Assembly (NCBI RefSeq): GCF_900172335.1
Contig: NZ_FWFX01000005.1
Location: forward strand, 124,001-188,000
DNA length: 64,000 bases
Origin: Roseovarius albus
Lineage (GTDB): Bacteria > Pseudomonadota > Alphaproteobacteria > Rhodobacterales > Rhodobacteraceae
Direction: 5' to 3'
The notes under the pieces were generated by a model that saw only the letters and a program-made list of their open reading frames with translations, searched no databases and was not told where the DNA came from. Of the stretch, positions 8,583 through 17,439 are shown piece by piece (position 1 is the stretch's first letter; every line of letters begins with the position of its first letter). A program made the position numbers and the translations under genes.

Positions 8583-9482
8583 ATGGCTAAGAAGAGCAAA
8601 CAAAGGGGTCTTGGACGCGGATTATCTGCATTGATGGCAGATGTGGTCGAAGATAACGCTGTCAGCGCCGCCCAAGATCCAAAGCAGCCCGATATCCTGG
8701 TGCCGATTGAAAAGGTACAGCCAAACCCCGATCAGCCGCGGCGCATGTTTGATGAAGAAAAGCTGCAAGAACTCGCCGCATCAATTCGTGAAAAGGGCGT
8801 TATTCAGCCCATTATCGTTCGTAAACACCCGGAAATAAATGAAATTTACGAAATTGTCGCTGGTGAGCGCCGATGGCGCGCATCACAAATAGCACAACGT
8901 CATGATATCCCGGTTTTGGTACGAGAATTTACCAATACCGAGGTCCTGGAGGTCGCGATTATCGAGAATGTCCAGCGCGCGGACCTGAATGCGATGGACG
9001 AAGCCTTGGGCTATAATCAACTGATGGATCGTTTCGGCCATACCCAAGAAAAACTCGCTGAGGTATTGGGTAAAAGTCGGAGTCATATTGCCAATTCTGT
9101 CCGTTTGCTGAACCTTCCGAACGAAGTTCAAACTTATGTCCGCGAAGACCGCCTTTCCGCAGGTCATGCCCGTGCTTTGATTACGTCAGAAGATCCCGCA
9201 ACTTTGGCCCGCCAAATTATCAAAAAAGGCCTCTCCGTCCGCGATGCAGAGAAGATTGCTAAATCATCTCAATCAGATGGAGAAACCAAAAAGGCCAAGT
9301 TGCGTACTCAACCGGCCAAAGATGCAGATACAAAAGCTCTAGAAAGCGATCTGGCTGCAAACTTGGGTATGAAGGTCAGTCTCAATCACAAGCCTGGTCA
9401 AGAAAAAGGTCAGCTGGTGATTTCTTATGACAGCTTTGATCAGCTCGATACGATTTGCGGGATTCTGACCCGACCACTTTAA
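8583..9482 (+). CDS. parB: Chromosome partitioning protein ParB (Spo0J family)
   Basis: ParB is the CTPase clamp that loads at parS and spreads along DNA. The 299-residue protein begins MAKKSKQRGLGRGLSALMAD; the GRGLSAL block is the ParA-interaction segment, GERRWRA (about 97-103) is the CTP-binding motif, and a helix-turn-helix (EKLAEVLGKSRSHIANSVRL) recognises parS. AGGGGAC lies just upstream of ATG 8583; a 21-nt longer reading begins inside parA. Its stop codon overlaps the hemW stop by 4 nt (convergent genes with no gap). Confidence 0.96.
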   Translation: MAKKSKQRGLGRGLSALMADVVEDNAVSAAQDPKQPDILVPIEKVQPNPDQPRRMFDEEKLQELAASIREKGVIQPIIVRKHPEINEIYEIVAGERRWRASQIAQRHDIPVLVREFTNTEVLEVAIIENVQRADLNAMDEALGYNQLMDRFGHTQEKLAEVLGKSRSHIANSVRLLNLPNEVQTYVREDRLSAGHARALITSEDPATLARQIIKKGLSVRDAEKIAKSSQSDGETKKAKLRTQPAKDADTKALESDLAANLGMKVSLNHKPGQEKGQLVISYDSFDQLDTICGILTRPL

Positions 9483-10636
9483 TCGCGGAAAAGCTCAGCC
9501 GTGACAGCATTGAGTAGTGTGCGCCCTTTTGGTGTGACGCTAAGGCGATTATTCGCATGGTCGACCATGCCTAGATCTTGCATGTTTTTGATATTCTCTG
9601 GTCTCAAGGGATAGCCTGAAATTTCTTCATAGCGCACAAGATCTATGCCCTCTGTTAGGCGTAGGCCCATCATCAAGTATTCTTGCGCTTGCTCAACAGT
9701 TGAGATTTTGGCGAAGTGTTGTTCGGTCTCTCCGGAACTTGCCTTCTCCAGCCATTCTTCGGGGGAGTGATGGGCTTCTGTTAAAAATCGCTGGCCATTC
9801 AGTGTAATGCGACCATGTGCACCAGGGCCGACTCCGATATAATCGCCGTAGCGCCAATAGATCAGATTGTGTCGGGATTCCGAGCCGGGCAGGGCAAAGT
9901 TTGACACTTCATAGTTTTGAAACCCGGCCTTTTGGCAAAGTGCGCGCGTGACTTCAAACATGTCTGCGCTTTGATCATCATCAGGTAGACCTCGTAGTTT
10001 TCCGGACAAAAATCGATCAGCAAAGGCGGTGCCATCTTCGATGGTCAATTGATACAATGACAGATGATCACCTGCCAGCGTAAGCGCTTGTTTTAGCTCG
10101 ACTTCCCAGTCTGACTGGCTTTGATCTTGCCGCGAATAGATCAAATCAAAATTGACCCGAGAAAAATGGGTTTTCGCAATCTCCAGTGCGCGTAGGGCCT
10201 CATCGGCTGAATGAAGTCGTCCTAAACGTTTTAGATCTTGGTCATTGAGCGCCTGCACACCAAGAGAGACCCGATTCACTCCAGCCAACGCATATTCTTT
10301 GAAACGATCAGCTTCTACGGAGTTTGGATTGGCTTCGAGCGTGATTTCAACATCGTTGGCGAGGGTCCAATGGGACTGGACTTTGTCCAAAATTCCATAA
10401 ACGAGTTCGGGCTCCATCAGGCTCGGTGTGCCGCCACCCAAATAAATCGAATTCAGCAAGCGGTTAGGGAGCAGGCCTGCGTAGCGCTCGATCTCACTCA
10501 AATAAGCCTTTAACCAAATGCGCTGGTTAATCGTTTGTCGAACATGACTGTTAAAATCACAGTACGGGCATTTGGCCTGACAAAAGGGCCAGTGAAGGTA
10601 GAGGCCAAAGCCCCCGTTGTGCCAGTCTTCAGGCAA
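9479..10636 (-). CDS. hemW: HemW-type radical SAM haem chaperone
   Basis: HemW is a radical-SAM-fold protein related to oxygen-independent coproporphyrinogen oxidase that acts in haem delivery. The radical SAM motif is CQAKCPYCDF, directly after GLYLHWPF, and the GGGTPSL motif follows. Three starts are possible: TTG 10714, ATG 10702 and TTG 10636. The last gives a protein beginning [18 protein letters not shown], which fits the usual HemW N terminus, and overlaps rdgB by 8 nt, the same overlap as rdgB/rph, so it is preferred although no strong ribosome-binding site is seen. Confidence 0.9.
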   Translation of the reverse strand: MPEDWHNGGFGLYLHWPFCQAKCPYCDFNSHVRQTINQRIWLKAYLSEIERYAGLLPNRLLNSIYLGGGTPSLMEPELVYGILDKVQSHWTLANDVEITLEANPNSVEADRFKEYALAGVNRVSLGVQALNDQDLKRLGRLHSADEALRALEIAKTHFSRVNFDLIYSRQDQSQSDWEVELKQALTLAGDHLSLYQLTIEDGTAFADRFLSGKLRGLPDDDQSADMFEVTRALCQKAGFQNYEVSNFALPGSESRHNLIYWRYGDYIGVGPGAHGRITLNGQRFLTEAHHSPEEWLEKASSGETEQHFAKISTVEQAQEYLMMGLRLTEGIDLVRYEEISGYPLRPENIKNMQDLGMVDHANNRLSVTPKGRTLLNAVTAELFRD

Positions 10637-11237
10637 AGCAACCGCCAACCAGTTTTTCGAAGGCGCGTGCGCGGTGGCTGATCGTGTTTTTGGCTTCGGC
10701 ATCCATTTCGGCAAAGGTCAGGCTGTGACCATCAGGTTGAAAGATCGGGTCATAGCCATGGCCCAATTCGCCGCGCATTGGCCAGACGAATTCGCCGTCA
10801 ACTGTACCTGGAAAAACCTCGTCATGACCATCGGGCCAGGCCAGCACCAAAGTACAGCAAAACCGCGCTTTCCAAGGCTGTGGCGCGCCATTCTTTAATA
10901 ACAGATCATGGGCCTTTTCCATTGCCATGGTGAAATCACGACCAGTCTCTGTTTCAGCCCAATCCGCCGTATATACGCCCGGTGCGCCATTCAATGGCAG
11001 AATTTCTATCCCTGAATCATCTGACAGTGCGGGCAGGCCAGAGGCTTTGGCTGCGCTATGGGCTTTGATCCGGGCGTTACCGACAAAGGTTGCCTCGATT
11101 TCTTCCGGCTCACTCAGCCCTTTTTCGGCGGCGCCAATAACCTGAACGCCAAAGGGCTGAATGAGATCAGCGATTTCTGCAAGCTTCCCCGCATTATGGG
11201 TGGCCACCAGCAGCGTATCGTCGGTAAACTTACGCAT
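10629..11237 (-). CDS. rdgB: XTP/dITP diphosphatase RdgB (Ham1 family)
   Basis: RdgB removes deaminated purine nucleotides (XTP, dITP, ITP) by hydrolysis to monophosphate and pyrophosphate. The 202-residue protein has the family start [18 protein letters not shown], the metal-binding [10 protein letters not shown], and the FxYDPIF-type segment [12 protein letters not shown], ending in [11 protein letters not shown]. It overlaps rph upstream by 8 nt and hemW downstream by 8 nt, forming rph-rdgB-hemW. Confidence 0.96.
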   Translation of the reverse strand: MRKFTDDTLLVATHNAGKLAEIADLIQPFGVQVIGAAEKGLSEPEEIEATFVGNARIKAHSAAKASGLPALSDDSGIEILPLNGAPGVYTADWAETETGRDFTMAMEKAHDLLLKNGAPQPWKARFCCTLVLAWPDGHDEVFPGTVDGEFVWPMRGELGHGYDPIFQPDGHSLTFAEMDAEAKNTISHRARAFEKLVGGCFA

Positions 11238-11946
11238 TGGTGGCCTGCATTTGTGCGGCGACCAGTTCGTCCACGCCTTTCTCAGCCAGATCCATTAGCT
11301 GGTTCATCTGGTCGCGGCTGAAAACGGATCCTTCTGCGCTCATTTGGATTTCAATTAGTTTCTTGGAGCCAGTCATGATGAAGTTACCGTCGACACCGGC
11401 ATCGCTGTCTTCTGGGTAATCCAGATCCAGAACCGGCTGCCCGGCGTAGATACCGCAAGACACTGCAGCAACAGGATCAACAAGGGGATCTGAGGTGATA
11501 TCACCAGCCTTGAGTAGTTTGTTGACAGCCAAACGCAGCGCCACCCAACCCCCGGTGATCGAAGCACAGCGCGTTCCGCCATCGGCTTGAATAACATCGC
11601 AGTCAACGGTGATCTGACGCTCGCCCATCGCAACGCGGTCAACGCCAGCGCGCAGAGAACGACCGATAAGACGTTGAATTTCGACGGTACGACCGCCTTG
11701 TTTGCCAGCCGTGGCCTCGCGGCGCATGCGCGACGTCGTTGAACGTGGTAACATCCCGTATTCGGCGGTAACCCAACCCAGGCCGGAGCCTTTGATAAAC
11801 GGAGGTACGCGGTCCTCGATGGTGGCGGTGCAAAGAACATGCGTGTCGCCAATACGGATCATGCAGGACCCTTCAGCGTGTTTGGTGACATTGGTCTCAA
11901 TCGAAACCGCTCGCATTTCATCAAGTTTTCGTCCTGAGGGGCGCAT
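11230..11946 (-). CDS. rph: Ribonuclease PH
   Basis: RNase PH trims the 3' ends of tRNA precursors by phosphorolysis. From the ATG at 11946 the protein begins [12 protein letters not shown] and is 238 residues, the standard length; a reading 10 codons longer was rejected. The phosphate-binding arginines in [10 protein letters not shown] and the conserved [13 protein letters not shown] block are present. It heads the leftward rph-rdgB-hemW operon and is divergent from hrcA across 108 bp. Confidence 0.96.
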   Translation of the reverse strand: MRPSGRKLDEMRAVSIETNVTKHAEGSCMIRIGDTHVLCTATIEDRVPPFIKGSGLGWVTAEYGMLPRSTTSRMRREATAGKQGGRTVEIQRLIGRSLRAGVDRVAMGERQITVDCDVIQADGGTRCASITGGWVALRLAVNKLLKAGDITSDPLVDPVAAVSCGIYAGQPVLDLDYPEDSDAGVDGNFIMTGSKKLIEIQMSAEGSVFSRDQMNQLMDLAEKGVDELVAAQMQATNA

Positions 11947-11972
11947 GATCAATCCTTTTTCTATTGGCTTGG

Positions 11973-12002
11973 GCAATACAGGGGAGCATGGGGAAATGGC
12001 AA
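11973..12002 (-). promoter_or_regulatory. Possible promoter of rph
   Basis: On the minus strand TTGCCA (12002-11997), an 18-bp spacer and TATTGC (11978-11973) resemble -35 and -10 boxes, placed about 30 bp before the rph ATG. The plus strand of the same gap has TTGACC at 12009-12014 but no good -10 box for hrcA. No CIRCE element (TTAGCACTC-N9-GAGTGCTAA) is seen here. Confidence 0.35.
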
Positions 12003-12054
12003 GCCTGATTGACCTTTTTGAATTCCCGTCTTTAATGGTTCACCGAGGAAGATA

Positions 12055-13128
12055 ATGAATCAAATGGCAAACGCGAGCAAACTTCTGGATGAGTTGAACG
12101 AGCGGTCGCGCGAGGTTTTCCGCCGCGTGGTCGAATCTTATCTTGAGACGGGTGATCCGGTTGGGTCACGTACTTTAACACGTGGACTCAGTGAAAATGT
12201 CAGCGCCGCCACCATCCGTAATGTCATGCAGGATCTGGAATATCTTGGCTTGCTTGATAGTCCGCATGTCAGTGCGGGTAGGGTGCCAACGGAAAATGGC
12301 CTTCGCTTGTTCGTTGATGGTCTGCTCGAGGTGAATGATCTTCAGGTTAAAGACCGCGAGATGATTGATGCGACGGTTGGAGCGAACACGCCTGACGTTC
12401 AAACCGCACTTGATCGGGTAGGCGCAGCGCTGTCTGGTGTGACGCAAGGGGCATCGCTGGTTTTGGCACCAAAGCACGAAGCACCGATCAAACATATCGA
12501 ATTTGTGGGGCTAGGTGCGGACCGGGCCTTGGTGGTTTTGGTGTTTGCAGATGGTCATGTTGAAAACCGAGTGTTCACACCGCCGCCCGGCTACACACCA
12601 AGTGCGATGCGCGAAGCGACGAATTTCATCAATGCCCTGATCGACGGCAAGACATTGACGGACATCCGGCGGGATATTACGGCGCAAATCTCGAAGCGTC
12701 GGCAAGAGATCGACAAACTCTCAAGCGACATGGTCGAAAGCGGTTTAGCGATCTGGGATGACGAAGACGAACATCATGAGCGTCTGATAGTGCGCGGTCG
12801 GTCGAATCTGCTTCATTCAGATGCTGCTGCGGAAGAGCTTGACCTGATTAAAACCCTGTTTGATGATCTTGAGCGCAAGCGTGATATCGCTGAATTCCTC
12901 GAATTGACCGAAGAAGGAGAGGGGGTACGCATTTTTATTGGCTCTGAGAACAAACTTTTTTCACTTTCGGGTTCCTCTTTGGTGGTGTCTCCATATATGA
13001 ACTCTGATCGTAAGATCGTTGGTGCGGTGGGAATCATTGGCCCGACGCGTTTGAACTACGGAAGAATCGTGCCGATTGTGGATTATACGGCGCAGTTGGT
13101 TGGCAAGCTGATCGCCGACCGAAGCTAG
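12055..13128 (+). CDS. hrcA: Heat-inducible transcription repressor HrcA
   Basis: HrcA represses heat-shock genes such as groESL by binding CIRCE elements, with GroEL assisting its folding. The 357-residue protein has the N-terminal winged helix (LNERSREVFRRVVESYLETG, SAATIRNVMQDLEYLGLL, SPHVSAGRVPTENGLRLFVD) and the C-terminal GAF-like and dimerisation region ending in IGPTRLNYGRIVPIVDYTAQ. CACCGAGGAAGATA gives a ribosome-binding site. grpE follows after 9 bp in the usual hrcA-grpE order. Confidence 0.96.
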   Translation: MNQMANASKLLDELNERSREVFRRVVESYLETGDPVGSRTLTRGLSENVSAATIRNVMQDLEYLGLLDSPHVSAGRVPTENGLRLFVDGLLEVNDLQVKDREMIDATVGANTPDVQTALDRVGAALSGVTQGASLVLAPKHEAPIKHIEFVGLGADRALVVLVFADGHVENRVFTPPPGYTPSAMREATNFINALIDGKTLTDIRRDITAQISKRRQEIDKLSSDMVESGLAIWDDEDEHHERLIVRGRSNLLHSDAAAEELDLIKTLFDDLERKRDIAEFLELTEEGEGVRIFIGSENKLFSLSGSSLVVSPYMNSDRKIVGAVGIIGPTRLNYGRIVPIVDYTAQLVGKLIADRS

Positions 13129-13137
13129 AGGTGAGAG

Positions 13138-13701
13138 ATGGCTGAGACGCAAGAAGAAGAATTTCTCGACGATATCGAACAGGCCGAGGCCGAAGAAGAA
13201 GAGATCAACATTGAAGAGATCTCAGACGAAGAAGCAGAGATTGATACCCTGAGGGCCGAACGTGATGCCTTTCAGGATAAATTTATGCGCGCACTGGCAG
13301 ATGCCGAAAATGCCCGCAAACGATCTGAAAAAGACCGTCGCGAAGCTGAAAACTATGGTGGTTCACGTTTAGCGCGTGACATGTTGCCAGTATTTGACAA
13401 CATGAAACGCGCCGTTGATTCCGTAACCGAAGATCAAAAAGAAATTGCTTCTGCTCTGATCGAAGGTGTGGAACTGACCATGCGCGAGCTGCTGAATGTT
13501 TTCCAAAAGCATGGAGTGCGGATGATTTCACCTGAAGTGGGTGATCGATTTGACCCCAACGAACACGAAGCGATGTTCGAAGCCCCGGTTCCGGGCACCA
13601 AAGCGGGTGAAATCATTCAGGTCTCGGCACAGGGTTTCATGTTGCACGACCGAATCCTGCGCCCGGCGCAGGTTGGGGTGTCTTCCAACACCGGCTCTTA
13701 G
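13138..13701 (+). CDS. grpE: GrpE nucleotide exchange factor for DnaK
   Basis: GrpE is the thermosensing co-chaperone that releases ADP from DnaK. The 187-residue protein starts with an acidic, glutamate-rich region (about residues 4-40), then a long coiled coil (DKFMRALADAENARKRSEKD) and the C-terminal beta domain with GVRMISPEVGDRFDPNEHEA. It is second in hrcA-grpE, preceded by AGAGGTGAG, and followed by a strong bidirectional terminator. Confidence 0.97.
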   Translation: MAETQEEEFLDDIEQAEAEEEEINIEEISDEEAEIDTLRAERDAFQDKFMRALADAENARKRSEKDRREAENYGGSRLARDMLPVFDNMKRAVDSVTEDQKEIASALIEGVELTMRELLNVFQKHGVRMISPEVGDRFDPNEHEAMFEAPVPGTKAGEIIQVSAQGFMLHDRILRPAQVGVSSNTGS

Positions 13702-13719
13702 TTCAGTAGAACTTTGAAG

Positions 13720-13752
13720 ATCGGCGCAGTGTGTAAATTCACCTGCGCCGAT
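13720..13752. terminator. Bidirectional terminator between grpE and extensin-like gene
   Basis: ATCGGCGCAG (13720-13729) pairs perfectly with CTGCGCCGAT (13743-13752) around a 13-nt loop, followed by TTTCCGTTT on the plus strand. It lies between convergent genes and could stop both transcripts. Confidence 0.75.
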
Positions 13753-13758
13753 TTCCGT

Positions 13759-14364
13759 TTAGCGACAGTAGGCCCCATTTCCATGGCGCGCGATGTCAAA
13801 GTGGAAATGATCCCTGTGATGCGCGTCAGAGTTCGGCCCTAGAACGGTGCCAAAGGGTTTGCCGCAGGCCGATTTGTGCATCTTTTTCAAGATGCGACCG
13901 TACTTGCCTTTGCCCCAGTGCTGTTTGACAGAAATCTCGGATCCATCCCTCAGGCGGAAGCCAGAGATATCAATCGCATTGCCCTTGGCGTGTTCAGACA
14001 GTTTCGCGCCGGCTTGATGATTGCGTGTACGGCACGCGTAATGCGCAGCAACTTGAATTTGTGCCACACCACCGCCAGTATTGCCAACGGCTTTCTGCAT
14101 ACCTTTACCTATCCAAGATTTCATGCCCTTTGCCGTTTCACAACGCATCAAAGAAGGTTGGCTGAGCAAAATCCCATTGATTGAACTGACGCGAACGCCG
14201 TTATCAAACCCACACCCGCCGCCTCCGTGAACTTTGCCGACAAGTTCGCCCCGAATGTCCGGGTCTCCACAAACTGACCCCATGCTTCTTAATGGGTTAG
14301 AGTTTTGTGACCCAGAACAACTGCTTAACAGAACAGCCGCAATCAAGATGGCGTGGCGCTTCAT
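13759..14364 (-). CDS. Extensin-like lipoprotein (M15-related fold)
   Basis: The 201-residue protein begins [20 protein letters not shown], a lipoprotein signal with the lipobox LLSSC (Cys at residue 16), so it is probably anchored to the outer membrane facing the periplasm. The rest resembles the extensin-like C-terminal domain family: conserved cysteines, a SEHAKGNAIDISGF motif (HxxGxAxDI type) and DAHHRDHFHFDIA, which look like zinc ligands of D-Ala-D-Ala carboxypeptidase-like folds. A cell-wall role is inferred, not shown. It overlaps tyrC by 4 nt at the end of hisC-tyrC-extensin. Confidence 0.85.
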   Translation of the reverse strand: MKRHAILIAAVLLSSCSGSQNSNPLRSMGSVCGDPDIRGELVGKVHGGGGCGFDNGVRVSSINGILLSQPSLMRCETAKGMKSWIGKGMQKAVGNTGGGVAQIQVAAHYACRTRNHQAGAKLSEHAKGNAIDISGFRLRDGSEISVKQHWGKGKYGRILKKMHKSACGKPFGTVLGPNSDAHHRDHFHFDIARHGNGAYCR

Positions 14365-15278
14365 TTAGACCCTCCTCGGCCAAAGTCCGGTGCAGAGGTA
14401 TCCTGACCAGCTTCGATAATCCCCCGCCGAATGGCACGTGTGCGGGTAAAATAATCATGCAGATGCGCGCCATCATCTGTTCGGATGGCACGCTGCAAGG
14501 CAAAGAGCTCTTCGGTGAAGCGTCCCAGAATTTCCAATGTGGCATCTTTGTTTGACAAAAATACGTCACGCCACATGGTTGGGTCAGAGGCGGCAATCCG
14601 GGTGAAATCCCGAAAACCAGCGGCTGAGTACTTTACCACCTCAGAATCTGTGACACGCCGCAGATCATCGGCCACACCCACCATTGTGTAGGCTATCAGG
14701 TGCGGCACGTGGCTGGTGACAGCCAGAACCCGATCATGATGATCCGCATCCATACGTTCGGTCAGGCTGCCCATGCCCTGCCAAAGCTTTTCAACGTTCT
14801 CACAGGCGGTTTCATCCGACCCCTCAACCGGGACAATCAGACACCAACGGTTATCAAACAGTTCGGCGAAGCCTGAACGCGGTCCTGAATGTTCAGTTCC
14901 AGCCAAAGGGTGCGCTGGGACGAAATGAACACCCTTTGGCAAATAAGGCGTGACCGCACTGATGACTTCACGTTTTACAGATCCAACATCGCTCACCGTT
15001 GTACCGGGCTTCAAAGCGGGTGCAATCTCTGCTGTGACGGCACCCATGACGCCAACCGGCACACACAACACAACCAGATCTGCGCCTGCTACAGCCGCTA
15101 CAGCGGTATCACAGATACGATCACAGAGGCCGATTTCTCGTGCAGTTTGTCGCGTTTCTTCGGATCTGGCAAAGCCGACAACTTCGTTTGCCAGCCCGGC
15201 GCGTTTTATTGCCCAGTACATGGAGGAGGCGATTAAACCCAAACCGATCAGGGCGACGCGATTATATATGACTGTCAT
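14361..15278 (-). CDS. tyrC: Prephenate / arogenate (cyclohexadienyl) dehydrogenase
   Basis: This enzyme oxidatively decarboxylates prephenate or arogenate in tyrosine synthesis using NAD(P). The 305-residue protein has a Rossmann N terminus ([20 protein letters not shown]), the conserved [10 protein letters not shown] and [16 protein letters not shown] catalytic segment, and the helical dimerisation domain ([13 protein letters not shown]). Which of the two substrates is preferred cannot be read from sequence. It overlaps hisC and the extensin-like gene by 4 nt each. Confidence 0.93.
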   Translation of the reverse strand: MTVIYNRVALIGLGLIASSMYWAIKRAGLANEVVGFARSEETRQTAREIGLCDRICDTAVAAVAGADLVVLCVPVGVMGAVTAEIAPALKPGTTVSDVGSVKREVISAVTPYLPKGVHFVPAHPLAGTEHSGPRSGFAELFDNRWCLIVPVEGSDETACENVEKLWQGMGSLTERMDADHHDRVLAVTSHVPHLIAYTMVGVADDLRRVTDSEVVKYSAAGFRDFTRIAASDPTMWRDVFLSNKDATLEILGRFTEELFALQRAIRTDDGAHLHDYFTRTRAIRRGIIEAGQDTSAPDFGRGGSK

Positions 15279-16360
15279 ACGCTGTCTCCCATAAACTGAC
15301 CGATCGCATGAGCTACACGTCTACACGAGGGTTCATCCCCGATGGTAATACGCAAACAATTCGGCAAGTTATACCCGCCCACACACCGGACGATCAGCCC
15401 TTCGGATTTGAGGTGCTCATTGCAGGCTTCAGCCGTGGCCTGATCAGCAAATCGGGCCAGAATGAAGTTTGCGCAAGAGGTATCAGATGGAACACCGTGA
15501 CCGGCCAGCGCTTCGGCCAGCCAGGCGCGCAGACGAGTGTTGTCCGTCCGGCATTTCTCGGCCCAAACGGTATCGCGTACGGCCGCCTCGGCCGCCGCAA
15601 TCCCGGCCTGTGACAAGTTAAATGGACCGCGCACGCGATTGAGCACGTCAATGACGTGCTGTGGTCCATAACCCCAGCCGATCCGCAAGCCACCTAGACC
15701 GTAGAGCTTGGAAAACGTACGGGTCATCACAACATTCTGGCGCTGCTCAATCACGCGAACGCCACCGTCATACCCTTCGACATATTCAGCATACGCGCCG
15801 TCCAGAACCAACAAAACTTGCGGGGGCAAAGCGTCAGCCAAACGCGTAATTTCACCATCGCCAATCATAGTTCCAGTTGGATTGTTTGGATTGGCGATAA
15901 ACACAAGCTTTGTGTTCTCGGTGCAGGCTGCGAGAATAGAATCCACATCCGTCACGCGGTCCCGTTCACGCACCTCAACCGGCTTGGCACCAGCGGCCAG
16001 CGCGCTAATCCGGTACATGGCAAACCCGTGTTCCGTGTAAATCACCTCATCGCCCGAGCCTGCATAAGCCTGACATAGAAAGGCAATGATCTCATCACTT
16101 CCGGCACCACAGATCACGCGCGCCGGATCAACAGCATGGATTTCCCCAATCGCATTGCGCAGCGATGAATGATCAGAAGAAGGATACCGATGCAATTCAA
16201 AGGCCGCTTTGGTAAAGGCATCTTTTGCCGCGTCCGAGGGGCCAAACGGGTTCTCGTTCGAGCTGAGCTTGACGACGTTTGACACACCTTCAACATGCGA
16301 CGCCCCGCTTTGATACAAAGCGATGTCCATGATCCCTGGTTGGGGGGTGATCTTTGTCAT
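15275..16360 (-). CDS. hisC: Histidinol-phosphate / aromatic aminotransferase
   Basis: A pyridoxal-phosphate aminotransferase of fold type I, 361 residues. The PLP lysine is in [17 protein letters not shown], with SNENPFGPS near residue 31 and the IANPNNPTG motif in the middle. HisC acts on imidazole-acetol phosphate in histidine synthesis; the operon with tyrC suggests it may also transaminate prephenate or phenylpyruvate-type substrates. It is the first gene of hisC-tyrC-extensin; the rpsD terminator lies directly upstream. Confidence 0.93.
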   Translation of the reverse strand: MTKITPQPGIMDIALYQSGASHVEGVSNVVKLSSNENPFGPSDAAKDAFTKAAFELHRYPSSDHSSLRNAIGEIHAVDPARVICGAGSDEIIAFLCQAYAGSGDEVIYTEHGFAMYRISALAAGAKPVEVRERDRVTDVDSILAACTENTKLVFIANPNNPTGTMIGDGEITRLADALPPQVLLVLDGAYAEYVEGYDGGVRVIEQRQNVVMTRTFSKLYGLGGLRIGWGYGPQHVIDVLNRVRGPFNLSQAGIAAAEAAVRDTVWAEKCRTDNTRLRAWLAEALAGHGVPSDTSCANFILARFADQATAEACNEHLKSEGLIVRCVGGYNLPNCLRITIGDEPSCRRVAHAIGQFMGDSV

Positions 16361-16415
16361 GGCAGTTACTCCTTCGCAGGTTTTCTAGCGGGGGGTTTCC
16401 ATCTTGGCCAGCGGC

Positions 16416-16450
16416 AAAAGAAAAGGCCGCGGCGGTTTCCCGTCGCGGCC
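16416..16450 (-). terminator. Rho-independent terminator of rpsD
   Basis: On the minus strand GGCCGCGACGG-GAAA-CCGCCGCGGCC forms an 11-bp stem with one A/C mismatch, a GAAA tetraloop, and is followed by TTTTCTTTT. It lies 23 bp beyond the rpsD stop and before hisC, in the right orientation. Confidence 0.85.
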
Positions 16451-16472
16451 CTTGGCAGAAATAGCGAGATGC

Positions 16473-17093
16473 TTAGTTCTGCGCGTAGAATTCGATGACG
16501 AGGTTCGGTTCCATGATCACTGGATAAGGCACGTCGGCCAGACCAGGTGTACGAACGAATGTTGCGGTCATTTTAGAATGATCGGTTTCGATGTAGTCAG
16601 GAACGTCGCGCTCAGCCAGTTGAACGGCTTCCAGCAGAACAGCCAGTTGCTTGGAGCGATCACGCACTTCAATCACATCACCTTCTTTAACACGGTAAGA
16701 AGGGATGTTGACGCGCTGACCGTTTACTTTGACGTGGCCGTGGTTCACAAACTGGCGCGCGGCAAACATGGTTGCAACGAATTTGGCGCGGTAAACAACC
16801 GCGTCCAGACGACGCTCCAGCAGACCGATCAGGTTTTCACCTGTATCGCCTTTGACACGCTCGGCTTCTTTGTAAACGCGACGGAATTGCTTCTCTGTCA
16901 GGTCGCCATAGTAGCCTTTCAGTTTCTGCTTGGCGCGCAGCTGCAGACCAAAGTCAGACAGTTTACCCTTGCGGCGCTGACCGTGCTGGCCGGGGCCATA
17001 TTCACGACGGTTTACTGGTGATTTTGGACGACCCCAGATGTTTTCGCCCATCCGGCGGTCAATTTTGTATTTGGCAGCAGTTCTTTTTGTCAT
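16473..17093 (-). CDS. rpsD: 30S ribosomal protein S4
   Basis: S4 is a primary 16S rRNA-binding protein of the small subunit. The 206-residue protein begins [20 protein letters not shown], the alphaproteobacterial form without the zinc-binding cysteines, and carries the S4 RNA-binding domain ([32 protein letters not shown]). AAGGAG lies 8 nt before the ATG. It is a single-gene unit with its own promoter and terminator. Confidence 0.98.
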   Translation of the reverse strand: MTKRTAAKYKIDRRMGENIWGRPKSPVNRREYGPGQHGQRRKGKLSDFGLQLRAKQKLKGYYGDLTEKQFRRVYKEAERVKGDTGENLIGLLERRLDAVVYRAKFVATMFAARQFVNHGHVKVNGQRVNIPSYRVKEGDVIEVRDRSKQLAVLLEAVQLAERDVPDYIETDHSKMTATFVRTPGLADVPYPVIMEPNLVIEFYAQN

Positions 17094-17439
17094 CTGCTGA
17101 TCTCCTTCGTTTAGGTTTCGAAGGGCGTTGTCCTCTCTTCGGATTTTGCCGAAGTGACAGGGTTCCTCTTGCGAGGTCCACCAACACCAATGAAAGCGCG
17201 CTTATACAGGGGTTTTGAGCAGAGTCAAGCGACGCTTCGCCCCCATTTTCATTGTTAAAAATTGAGGTGTTGCTTGGTGCAAATATGTCTCGATTATCAA
17301 GGAATATTCTAGATAGGCCCCCTGCGTATGTGCGCTTATGACGCGGGCATGACAAATATTGCCGGTTTGCAGCCTTCACTTATCCGATCGGGCGCGTATT
17401 TATTGCGCTAGCGCGCAACAAAAGCCAAGGGCCATTATC
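17094..17439. promoter_or_regulatory. Divergent control region of rpsD and the ASKHA gene
   Basis: This 346-bp gap has no gene. The rpsD leader (minus strand, about 100 nt) contains a perfect hairpin CTTCGG-ATTTTG-CCGAAG (17137-17154) and a second small one CCTC-TTGC-GAGG (17165-17176), which could be an autoregulatory leader. The rpsD promoter is listed separately. On the plus side an AT-rich stretch at 17247-17315 precedes the ASKHA gene without an obvious promoter or cobalamin-riboswitch core that I can recognise. Confidence 0.5.
17201..17228 (-). promoter_or_regulatory. Promoter of rpsD
   Basis: Minus strand TTGACT (17228-17223), 16-bp spacer, TATAAG (17206-17201): a good sigma-70-type promoter. 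It predicts a transcript with a leader of roughly 100 nt before the rpsD ATG. Confidence 0.75.

Noticed and set aside
11947-12054. CIRCE element before hrcA
   Set aside because: No TTAGCACTC-N9-GAGTGCTAA or close variant is visible in the gap.
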